A program made the position numbers and the translations under genes. The notes under the pieces were generated by a model that saw nothing but the letters and a program-made list of their open reading frames with translations, was not told the origin of the DNA and made no database searches. Below are positions 13,501 through 25,900 of a stretch of 64,000 nt of DNA, one piece after another. The DNA comes from Ovis canadensis. Its lineage: Eukaryota > Chordata > Mammalia > Artiodactyla > Bovidae. The stretch covers positions 28,870,501-28,934,500 of the forward strand of contig NC_091255.1 in the NCBI RefSeq assembly GCF_042477335.2, given 5' to 3'. Positions within the stretch are counted from its first letter, which is position 1, and each line of letters opens with the position of its first letter.

Positions 13501-16500
13501 AGAAAGCCTTGGCCTGCTCTCAAGAGGCCAAAGGGAGGGAAGGAAAAAAGTGTGTGCAGCAGCCTCCAGAAGGCATGGAACAACTATGCCTCTTTTCTCC
13601 AGAAGGCATGGAACAACTATGCCTCTTTTCCTTTTCTATGTCTGGTCCTCCATACTTTAATTAAAAGAAAAGATCTATGTGGCAGCTTCCTAATTAGTAA
13701 ATTAGGAAAACTCCCTATGCGGCTAATAAACAATCACCCAATTAATAGCTCTTCATCTGCTGAAAGGCTGCTCTTACAGATTCACATTTGGGTAGTCTGC
13801 TCATGACTATTTTTCTTCTAGTTCAGCAGGAGGGAAAACGAGACACTCACACTGAGCCTTGGAGAGAGGCTTCCTCCTGCATAACCCTTCTGAGGTGCAT
13901 GAGTGAAGTGAAGAGGGCCAAGCACGCCCTTTCTCCCTTATGAGCAAGTCTATAACTGAAGTTCCTCTTAGCGCAGAGCGGAGAGCACCGGTGTGCGGAA
14001 GGCCAGCAGTCATTCCACGGTTATCACCATTTGATACGGTGATGCCTTATGCAATTACCCTTTGAACCTGGAGAGGCTGATCTTATGAGAGAGTTGCTCT
14101 GCCTGAGGCCCTCTCTCATTCAGCCTTCTGAGGGACCGTGCTGATTAGGAGATGTCCTAACCCTCTAGCAGAGATAGGAAATTACAGTTCTAGTCTGGCC
14201 CCGGGAAGCAGTCTGGAAAATGTAACCAAGTCTCCTGGGAGATAAGATAATAGCATCTCATACCATTCATTCATTCCACAGCTTTGACAAAGGAAGAGAA
14301 GGGCAAGGGCCTCGTCGTGTGGTGTGTAGGACAGGTTAGGTGCTCAATAAATGACTGTCTGGAATACCGTTAGTTATCTGGGTCAATTCTTCACTTCTCC
14401 AAAGTTACTGGGCAGTTACCTGCGGTGCTGTAAGTATTTCAGAACTTTCTTAGTTTGTTCCCTCTAAAAACAGGCAGCAAGGAAATATGGGAGACTTGCG
14501 GCTGATTCACGTTGTTGTACAGCAGAAACCATCACAACATTGTAAAGCAATTATCTTCCAATTAAAAATAAATTAAGAAAAAGAAAATATGGAAAAGCAT
14601 TGATTTGCATAAGGCTGGATCTAATATACACCCTTTTGAGGGCTGTAACACCAATTGCTTAACTCATTACAGAAGAAATTATTCATGAACAATCAAGTGC
14701 TAGTGGCCTAAGTCTGCCCGTGCCATTGAAACAAGGCATTGTGGGAAAAGGCAAAACGCATGGCCAAGGAGGCAGGTGACAGTAACGAGAAGTGAGTAGG
14801 ATGGTCTGCAGGAACCAGCACCTCAGAGACTGGAGTGAATTCTGGTACAAGGCTGACAGTACTATGCTTCCCACACAAGGGGTCCATACCCTGGCTGTGC
14901 CCACACAGGACCAACGGACACTGCTGTGCTTACCACCACATGTTCGATGTGATTCGGACACATCCACCTGCCCAGGGGCATGGCAGTGAGCGGGGGCTCG
15001 AGGCAGTCCATGTGAAACAGGAGGGGGCAATAGTCACACTGGATGAGAGGGGCCACGCGACAACTCCTGCAAGAGAGAGGTAGGCCATTAATATGGCAAG
15101 GTGAGAGAATTCACACGAACTCTGCCCTGTGGGACGGCTTCCCTTCCTTAATCCTAGCCGTGTTCTTCCACACTCTCCTCCCCAGTAATTCAGTGCCATT
15201 CACCATTAGGAAGATGGATAAAGCTGGGACCCACCACTGGGCTTCTCATCACTCTTCTAAGAGGAATGCAGAGAAGTGAATGCTCATTTGGAGTAGAGCT
15301 TAAGTGGCTGTCGGAGCAGGAATGATCAACGCTCAGTACCTACTGGGGAAGACCGCCAACCCTGCTCTGATCTTTCTACTCCTTAACAGAAACCAATTAC
15401 CTCAGTTAAAAAAAAAAAAAAAATCACTAGCAACTTTTCCAGAGTCTCACACTACAAGAGGAAAGGATTTCTCTGCTACATTAAGCACTCAGCAAAACTG
15501 ACAACCAGAGAGCACTGTACTGTGAAAATGCTTTTGCTATGTACTCATGTCAGCACAGTTTGAGGGAGGGCATGCAAGCAAATACGAGTTATGATTTGCA
15601 CCTATGATGCCCCAGCAGTCCCGATACTTCAGGAGTCCTGAGGTTGCACCGGAGCCGCAGTGTGGGTCTGGTCCTGTGGAACACTTCTCATTAAGAGCTA
15701 TTTTCTCTTGCTATCCTGCCTTTCTCACACACCCAAGCCAGCAAGCCCAGCTTCAGTGACTGAGGCAGCTGGTTCCTGTCACTGCGGAGATCTTATTTGA
15801 AGGAAACCAGTGTCCCGGGGAAGCTACAACTGGGGCAGCCTAGAGGCTTTTGGAAGTCATCCAGTCTGATGCATGCCAGCTAGGATGGATACTTGTACTA
15901 TTTTAAAATTCATCTTTAGCGCTTCAAAAATTATTAGCCTTTCTCTCAGGGATGTGTGTCTTGGCTGGCCAGAGTTCTTCCTGCTAGCTAGTCTAAATAT
16001 CCCATGCTTCATTTTAAGTCCAACTCCTCTCGCTCAAGCCTCTATCAACATGGTTTATGGTACTGCTGCACTGTGACTGTTCAAGGATTTCTTTTCTAGA
16101 ACACTCCAGGCTCTGGTCAATTAGTCACTCAGTCTCTTTGTACTCATACCACCAGATTACGGGTTACCTCTATTTAACATACATGGTTTGGAAGAGGTGA
16201 TAAAAGAGAGAAAAAACACTTGCTGAATATGAGGACGAGCCCTCTGCTAGGGAAGAAAAATACCTGTTACACGTGAAGCAGACTTTGACCGGTAAGGGAA
16301 CAAGACCATTGTGATCTAACTCGTGCTGTGTTTTCTTAACGTTTTTCCCTGTGGTTTCCTCCTTTCTTCTCCTCTTGCTGGAACCTGGAAGAGAAACTGG
16401 TGGTGCTAAACGTTCTCTGGAGGCAGAGCTCCTAGTCTGGGGTATGGAAACAAGAGTAAGTCAGAGGAACCGATGTGAGTACAAGCATGTGCCATGGCCT

Positions 16501-19500
16501 GGACACAGATCTCTTTCTGAGGGCCCTCCCTCTCCCGGGCTGGTTTCCAGTGAGAAAAAGAAAAAGCAGGAGAAGGGAGACGTAAGTCAGAACCATGATC
16601 ACGAGTTCCTTGTTCTGTGACAGAAATACATCCTCAGTGTTTTGCAAACATTAAGTGGTCAGCAGCCTAGGTTAGATCCTGGCAAGTTAAGAAACACAAA
16701 GACCCAGGTCAAATGGTCAACAAATTCTGCACAGGTGCCTGAGGAAAAGACTGTAATTTTACCTCATTTTAACAGAAAGCAGAAAAGCTACAATTCTGTA
16801 TGTATCCTACTGACCAGCAGGCTTCCTATGCCTGCCGATTTCACTTTCTATGGAAGAATGTTTTTTGATATCAAGGAGAAGCCATGACTTAATTACAAAT
16901 TTTTTTAAAAAAGGGAATGGAGGACAATTTATAATATCCATCAAGACTATAAGTGCATAGTTGCATAGTTTTGACCCAGCAATTCTAATATTAGTAATTT
17001 ATCCTCCATACACTCGCTTGTATACAGTGATATATTTACAAAATTATTTGTTGAAATACCATTTGTTGTTCCTAACAAAAGGTTAGGAACAACCAGGATG
17101 TCCATTAATAGGAAATTAGTTTATATAATGTGTTATTATGCAACCATTAAGAAAACTGAGGAATGTCAACATTAGTATGGAAAGATATATGTAAGTATGC
17201 TATTTAAGGGGAAAATGATAAACATCTGTATTGGCTTCTAAGAGCTACATAAGAACCAAACAGTGGTTATCTATGAAGGAAGGTGGAAACTGGGCAACGG
17301 CGGACAGGGACAGGTGGGAAATGTTTTATTGAAATTCTTACATTTTTTGAGTTTTGAACTATGTGTATGTATTCCACACCGCCCGCCCCCCGCTCCGTTT
17401 AAAGTGATACTGGGAAGGGTGGAAATTAGAAAACTGAGTAAGCATGTGAGCCTTCTAAGATCCTTCCACAAACCAAAACAGGAACTTGAGACAGTGGCTG
17501 CCCAGACAGCGGACCCCCAGGCTGCACAGCCTCCCGGGTGGATGGCAGCCCCTGTGGAAGCGGGCTGGGGGGATAAGGCGGTCTGGCTGACCTGGCAGTG
17601 CAGTGGTGCACGTCAGCTCATTGGGCAGCTGGAACTGGGTGGGGTTCCGCTCCATGGCGGCAGCGATCAGCAGCTCAAAGGGCCGCCTCAGCTGGGGCTG
17701 CACGTAGTCCGGCTCTGCGGCCACTGGCTCTTCATCCACATCAATGATGTCCTCGTCGACGTCATTCTGCTCAGAGGTGGGGGTCTCCGTGCTGGCGTTG
17801 GATGTGGGCGTGCCAGGTCGGCTGGCTCTCCTTTCCAGGATCCGGGCATGGGCAATGGCCTTGAGTTCAGTTTTGCTAGCTGATCTGTCCAACAAGTCAG
17901 TGTCACTGCTGGGGGATGTAGTCCGTTTGCCAGATTTGTCCACCAGTCCATTGACATGGCCCAGCTCCTTCTTCTGCTCTCGTTTCTGTGCAAGTGAACA
18001 GGCGGGCCCATCACATAGAGTATCACAAAACAGAAAGCGATGGATGCTATGAGTCCTGCTAGACCACTCACCAAAACCGTGAAGGCCTCTTACTATTACA
18101 GACTCTCCCACCTGTGGACTTGGAACACTGGTCTGTGAAAGTTGACCAAACTACGGCTGAACTAAACTACAGCTGGCAAAACCATGGGGGCAGGCAATCA
18201 GAAAGCACCAAAGTCAGAAACAAACCACACATCATATGATACACAGTGTCTCCACACAAGGTGGGGGTAAAGGGATTAAAAAGTTAAAGCAGTGAGAATA
18301 AACTCAGACTAAGTGAGAACACTGAGAACAACTCAGGGAATCAAGGACAGAGAACACTGCTGTTTGCCTTGGGAGTGTCCTGAAGGGTTGTTAAGAACTT
18401 TGCTCAAAATAAAGAAAAGTCTGTAGAAGCAGAGGTAAAAAGTAAAACGGGCAAGCCGAACTCCCTATCCAGGGATGTTGGGTGCTGGCTTGCAAGGCAA
18501 CCACAACAAGGTGAAAGGGTGGCGTGCAGAGCAGAGTGACCCAGCAATCATGGTGTCCAAGAATGGTGGCTTTCATGTCTCCAGTTTAACTACAACTCTG
18601 AAAGTGACACTTTTTGAATGGAAAGGTGGGGACAGGGAAAAGACTAAGTGCACAGAGCAGGACTGAATGACTGACAATACATTTTCCTCCAAGGGTCCAA
18701 GCAGAGTGAAGTTTAGCAATGGGGTCCAGCCAGGAGACCTGGGATCTTGTCCCAGTTCTGCCACTGATTCCTATGACCTTAGGTGATTCTGGCTGGAGGG
18801 CAGGAATTCCTCTATGTGTGAAGTGAGACTAGTAAAACCTTTCTCCTCCTCCTCTCAGGGATTTGGTTGTGACAAAGAGCTTCGGATACATGAAAGGGAT
18901 GGCTCTGAGATGGGGGGACTATCTAGCCTCCACTAGGAGTGAGACGTGAACATGAGAGGTTGGTGAGGTCCACAAGAGGCCATTTCAACCCCCTTCACTG
19001 TACCCAAGGGAGGCCAGAAGGCTGGGAGGTGGTGGTGGTGCAGAAGGCAGATATGGCATGGGTAGACACAGAGGTCCACTTGAGAGCAGGGAGTGGCATT
19101 GTGGGAAAAGCACACCATACAGAAAAAGGCATACTATAGTATAATCCCCCGCAAGTAGTTCTGTTTAAATTGTTGAAGAAGTAATAGAGCTTGGAGTCAG
19201 AAAGTTTGGGGTTCAAAACCTGGTTCAGTCAATTCTTTTGAGTACTTGGGTAAGTTCTACAATTGTGAACCTCAGTTTCTTCCTTTTAAAAATGGAGATA
19301 ATAGCACCAGCACTCATAGTGGGCTGTATGGATTAAATGAAACACATGTAGAACAGCCAGCTATGATGAGCGCCAAAACAACGTTAGCTCCTCTTCTTCA
19401 CCCCCTTTTCCTGGCTTCGTCTCTTCTGCCACAGTAGCTCCCAACCCTGTCCAGTTCAGTTTCTTTGAGCGGCAAGTTTCTGAACGGCCTCTTGGCTGAC

Positions 19501-22500
19501 AGATGTTTCTAACTAGCCCCATTCTAATCTAGTTGGGGACACACAGGCAGAGATCCTGGGAGCAGGACAAGCTGGAGGACACCTGCTTTGTGGATATCAA
19601 GAGAAATCAAACCACTGCTCTGGTAGGGCGATTGACTTGGCCTTGGCTTACTTTTTAATAGGAACTCTATGCACACATTGAAAAAGTGTCCGCCTAATTG
19701 TTAACTTTCTTCTTAAAGGCTAAAAACTGTTACACACATAAACCACAATCTCTTAATCATCTCATCCTGTTTCTGCAACAAAGGAAGTCATCATTCATTG
19801 TGACATCATGTTGAGGGGCCAGGAAAAGATGTGATGTCACAACAAAGGACAGTTGCTTGGTGTATGATTAGTGCGGGGGTAGGGCAGCGGATGGTTTACA
19901 ATTCACATACAAATTCTAATCCACAGTCTGTCATTTGAGGATTGGGTCTCACTATCTGGGTGGAAGCACACTTACTTCCTTTTTTGATAAGGGAGCGTTT
20001 AGCTTTTGAACCCCACAGGAGTTCTCAACATAGAAAATTATGTTCTCAAAGCCAGTACTAAATTATCAAAACTGAGGGAAGGGGAGCTGAAGAGAGGTTA
20101 GACAACCTGGGGTCCAAGTGGGTCAAAGTGCTCTCCACCCCCCACACCTGGCCAAGCCTCTGGGGACCAGTGACTTATTTGCCTCGAGGTGAGGGGAATC
20201 CTTTTTCTATCAAGCTGCAGGGGTAGCCTTCTTCAGCCCCTTTCGCCATGGATACAGCTGCCACTATGTTCAGGCCAGTTATCAAGAGGTCTACAAGAAG
20301 ACCAGACTACCCCTGTCACTAGTGAATGAACATGTCTCAGTAAATTAACACACCTCTTCAGCCCATTTCAGCAGCCCATGTTTGGATTTTAGGCCCTACT
20401 GGATTCTAAACAGTCATCACAGGGCGTGTGAGGGTGATTTGGGGCTGGAAGAGATAAGAAGGGACGAAAACGCCTTCAGGGCCAGGCCGTTGTGGCCTCC
20501 GTTATCAGCGGTCTGGATCTGGCATTTGGAGCGAAGCCTTCAGACAGCAGCATTCTTACCTTTCGGCGAACGGTGCACCGGTGGCACATCCACTCCCCAG
20601 GGGGCAACATCTCTTCACTCAGTGGAGGGTTGCTGCGGAAAGACAAGCGGACAGCTAAGCAGCTCACCCGCCAGTGCCACGGCGCAATGCCGCATGGTGC
20701 TCAACTTGCATTGTGCAGTTATACATCTCTTATCCTTCAAAATGCTTACTTGGCCCCATTTAGAGTAACCTAAGGGGTAAGCATCCCTTCCCACATCTTA
20801 GAAAGAGATGCCAAACCCAGAGCTATGAACACTGGACTGACAGGGAAAGATATAATTAATTGGTCTGGAGTATTGAAGAGTCATTTCCAAACTCTGCACC
20901 ATGCTAATAAAATCACGGGGAGAGAGGTTCTCCACTGCCTTTTCAAAGTCAGCCAGTGGAAGTCCACAATCTTCCACCTGCTGTTCAAAGCCGTCTTTCA
21001 CAGGGTCCCCTTCCATCTTCCCAGGCCCTTTCTGGGAACTTTTCCCCCTAGTTAAATTGAAGACTTGCTATTTCTTCCTCTAAAATTCTTCCCCCTGAAA
21101 GCTATGCCTATCAAAACCCTATTCACCCAGCAGGGCCTGCCTCAATCAGCCTATAGTAGATGAAAGATGGCTACAAATTCTCTGCTACCCTTCCACCCTG
21201 AAGCAGTCCATCTCCTTCCTCTGGAATTGCCTTGTCTTTTTCTGACCACACCTCGCGGCTTGCAGGATCCCAGTTCCCCAGCTGGGGCAGGGATTGAACC
21301 CACGCCCTCAACAGTAAAAGTGTGGAGTCCTAACCACTGGATCACTGACGCATTCTCTCTTGTGACTTGTTCTGACCAATAGAATGCAGCAGAGGTGACA
21401 AGGTAGGAACTTCCATGACTGGGTCTGAAGAGCCCTATAGATTCCATTTTTACACACTTGGAATATTCCATCTCAGAGCCTTGCTCTCATGCTGAGAGGT
21501 CACACAGAGGAGACTTCAGGCACTCCCATCAGCTCCAAGTCAACAGCCAGCACCGACTATTGCTACATCCCTGAGTCATCCTGGATCATGCCAACTCAGC
21601 TGAGCCTCCAAATAACCACAGTCCCAGATAACAGCTGAACAGAAAAACCACCCTGCTGAGCCTAGTCAACATGCAAAGTTGTGAGAGAGAATAACTAGGT
21701 TCTGCTTTAAGCCACTGAGTGTTGGGGTAGTTTGCTACCAGTGATAGGTAACTGAGCACACAACTCCTCCACGCACTCTTCCCAGACTACTAAGACATCC
21801 TTCTTATGCTTTCCCTCGTGTGACAGTGCTCTTACTTCTTTTATCAGAGGAATCAAGACAAGGACTGGATCTCCTTCCCTCTATCTTTACAATAGAGAGG
21901 CTGCATCAACAGTAGTCAAAGTCAATACTGAATCAAAATTATAGCTGTGGAGGGCTGGTCTTACTGATTCTCCAGATCACTGATTTCCATTAAGGTTTAT
22001 AAGAATCATAGGAAACTTTATTAAATTCTTAGGAGGGTCACATCTATCATGTCTCTACAGCAGTGGTTCCCAAAGTGTGGTCTCCAGACAAGTAGCATCA
22101 GCACCATCTGGGAACTTACTAGAAATAAAACTTCTGTCCAAAAAGATACATGCTCCCCAATGTTCACAGCAGTGCTATCTACCAGAACCAAGATATAGAA
22201 GCAACCTAAATGTTCATCGACAGATGAATGTGTAAGGAAGATATGGTATACATAAACAATGGAATATTACTCAGCCATAAAAAACAATAAACACCACTTG
22301 CAGCTCAGTGAAGTCAGAGAATGACAAATCGTCATTTCTCACTTATGTGTGGAATCTAAAAAATGACACAAATAACTTACTTAGAAAAAATACTTGCATA
22401 GCAAATTTATGGTTACCAAAGGGGATAGCAGTGGAGGAGGGTAGGGTGGGGGGAAGATAAATTAAGATTTTGTGATTAACATACATACACTGCTAAATAT

Positions 22501-22923
22501 AAAGTAGGTAAACAGCAAGGACCTACTGTATAGTGATGGGAACTATACTCAGTATCTTGCAATAACCTATAACGAAAAAGAACCTGTGTGTGTATGTATG
22601 TATAACTGAATCACTTTGCATACACTTGAAACACAACATTGTAAATTAACTATAATTCAATTAAAAAATTAAAAAGAAACACAAATTCTGAGCCCTTACT
22701 CCAGGTCTACTGAATTAGAAATTCTGAGACAGCCTCAGCAATGTGTTTAACAAGCTCTCCAGGTGATTCTGCTCAACACCCAAGTTTGAAAACCACTGCT
22801 ATACAGAATAAGGTTACATTTATGCTTAAGAAATTCCTACATTTGGCTCCTGGGATTCACCAACTTAGAATGGTGTGGAGGACTTTTTTTTTCCATAATA
22901 TATGAAAAATGCTAAAAACAAAT

Positions 22924-22961
<38 letters not shown>

Positions 22962-25900
22962 TGTGGATATATAAGGACTCTTCCTTAAGTCCTAGGCCTT
23001 AATGCTAGGCTGCTTTACCCTTTTACCTAAAAAGCATTTAGCTTGACAAATTTTCCTAGCTCCTGCTTTGTCAACACATCCCTGGAGCCCTAAGCATACA
23101 TGTCAGGATGTCCACCGAGCCCTCACAGCTCACTGCTTCCTATTCAGTTTCCCTAGTGGAATCTCAGGAGGATCCTTACCAGGAAGCAGAAAAAAGGAGG
23201 CACACTGGCCTACTGAGACAGGCCTTCGAGCCCTAGAGGATCACACGTGAATGTCACCTGTAAAGTCTCCCCTAGTTCTCTCCAATGTATTTCCTCACAG
23301 GCCATATCCAAACTAATGAAATGCATGTGTATAATTTGCAAAGGCCTACAGACTCTGCTATGCTTCAGCAGCTGTCATATTAAAATTAACCCTGAAAGGG
23401 CTGTCATTTCTGATTCTGTTTTTCATCATTTCTTTTCATCTGCCTACTGGCTTTGTGTTTTGTATCAAGATAACCTACACCAAACATGTAAAGCAGGCAA
23501 GGGTGAGGCAAGGTGGCAGTGGCTTAGATTTTTTTTACCAAGATGTGAATGCCCCCCTGGATGCTCTTCTTGCCTTCCTCAATCTATGTCTAACCCTGCT
23601 GGCAAAATAATTCTGCCACAATTCTGATCATGCCAGTCTCCTAATTAAAAGCCCTTCCATATCGCCCTCCAACCAAAAGGATAAAGTTCAAGCTCCTCAG
23701 TACTGCAGGCCAGGAACCTGCCCCTTCCCCAGCTCCATTAGTCTGGTGGCTCCCTACACAGCCCACACTGTTTCTCAACCCTGTGTCTCTCTCTGCTCAT
23801 GCCAGAGCTGCTACCCACAACCACAAAAGCTGAGCCTCCCTCCAATCCTTCATCTGGTGAACTCCTTATCTTCTGGAGCTCAAGTCAGGCATCATCTCCA
23901 GGAAGTCTCCTCTGACAGCCCATGATCCTTTATGGCCCTTCTGGGCCACACTATGTACTGAACTCTCAAGGACCCGAATCCCGCTCTCTGCCTCAGTTAC
24001 CTTTGTATTGCCATACTCTGCATAATGTCTGGCACTCAGCAGGTACACAACAAAGCTTTAAAGAACTGGGGAACACAAAATGAATGGGCTTCTAAGAGGG
24101 AATGTAACTGCCCCCTGGCCAAAGTCAGGAGATGAGATGAGGCAATGTGGTTGGGTAGATACTTATTTTGGTAGTTAAATCACACATGAAATTACTCATG
24201 TTTTCTGTCACAAAACAATAAGAAGATATCAGAATCAAAGTCCATACCTGCAAGCCTAAACTTCATACAGAAACATCCTACTTAAATCCTCTTTACACAA
24301 TTTGATTTACCTTTCTTAACACAGGGGTAAAATGCTTAAAATCCATACTAAGCAGCTCTCAAAAGTAGCTCCTGGCTGGCTTCTAAAGGATCACTTTTAG
24401 AGATATCATGCTTAAGAACATTTCTCAGAATCCTAGATTATGGCCATGGGCTCCCCTTGTCTGCCCTGAAGTGTGGGATGAGGCCTGCAAGTTTAGGGAG
24501 TCATGCAGGAAAGTCAGAGTGTTGTCTCCAGGATGCATATAGACATTTAAAAAAGTGAGGCTTTGCTGCTTTCTTAGAGACAGAACTTGCATCTTGAAAT
24601 AAATTTGAAAATATGGTCTCTTGAGAGAAGGCAGTAATATCCAAATAGGATGAATAGGGAAGGAAGGTCTGTGTTTCTTGAAAATGACCATCACAGTAGT
24701 GGCTGGAAAACAGGAATCACCCACCAAGCTTTCTCATGATGATGATTCTTTCCTCTTTGCTTTGAGCAATTCCTTTCAAGCTATTTGGAAGGCAGTTTTT
24801 ATAAAAAGCTTTTTTTTTGGCCGTGCCACATGTCATGTAGGATCTTTAGCTCCCTGACCAGGGGTTGAATAAGCGCCCTCTGCACTGGAAATGTGGAATC
24901 TTAACCACTGGACAGCCAGGGAAGTCCTTAGAAGGCGGTTTTTCAACTCAGACATCTAGACAAAGATTCATGAAATGGCTCAAGGAAAGACAGGCTGCCA
25001 CTGGGGTAGGGTAATGGGCTTAGAAACTAGTGCTGAAGATGCTGTTTTGCAAGCAGACTAGTTTTGTTCTGTATCAGAAACAGTGCCAACAGAGAGGATT
25101 CCAGGGAGAAAGGAGATTCTGCAGCCTCGGGGTCACTCACACACACATCCTAGGACTCCCCTGCCTCATCCACCCATCTTAAAGCTCCTTCCCTCATTAG
25201 AACAGTGTTTTCACAAGTTAAGCATGCAACTTCGAAACAATTATATGCATGCCAGAGTCTTTAAATTATAATTCGCCTGTCAAGAAGAACATGGTTCCAT
25301 CCCAGCTTCCTCTCAATCCTGTATATCAATGAAGACAGGGTGCTGAAGGCCATCCTCTACAGAAGGAAATGATGAAAAGTTAAAGTCAGGTAATGCTGAA
25401 ATTATCAAAGTTTCTGCTGCTCAGCAATAAAAACCATAAAAACACTACCATGAGCCAGTGCCGCCTGTAAAGACATCAATGTGCTTCCTAATCACTATGC
25501 TTAGAAACAGCGGAGTGAGAATCTCATTTTACATCTGCTTTATTACGGTTCACAAAGTGTTTTCACAGATGCTCACATTTGATCTTCACCATCAAACTGA
25601 AAATTCTTACTCCTATCACACAGGTATCTCCAAACTGATTTATCTAAAGCTATAGTCAGAAAGCAGCAGAATGAGAACCAAAATCAGCTTCCTGGTTCTT
25701 CCAAATCTTGGGCCCAATCTGTTTTTAAAGAACCTTTGTGAGTTCTCTTATTTCTGGGGAACACAATGGAATATCCATCACGGTAATTTCCTCAACCACA
25801 AGGTCAAACATTTCCCTCTCCATTAGTCTTCATTTATTGAGTTCCCACTGCTTCCTAACCAATGCCACACTGGAGGCACCATGCTGGAGGAAGGACACAA

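Larger units (their letters stand above)
9466..14933 (-). other. PHF12: PHF12 introns 6-8 (with exons 7 and 8 between)
   Basis: Intron 6 (12999-14933) carries a 33-bp tandem duplication and a short L1 tail. Intron 7 (10248-12833) carries a compound (TC)n(AC)n microsatellite and an L2-like segment. Intron 8 (9466-10088) is G-rich unique sequence with nothing recognisable. Confidence 0.8.
15067..20559 (-). other. PHF12: PHF12 introns 3-5 (with exons 4 and 5 between)
   Basis: Intron 3 (17986-20559) holds two MIR-like segments, a short inverted repeat at 19799-19842 and otherwise unique sequence. Intron 4 (16385-17591) holds an old L1-like AT-rich stretch at 16.9-17.25 kb. Intron 5 (15067-16263) shows nothing beyond an A15 run near 15408. 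Confidence 0.8.
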
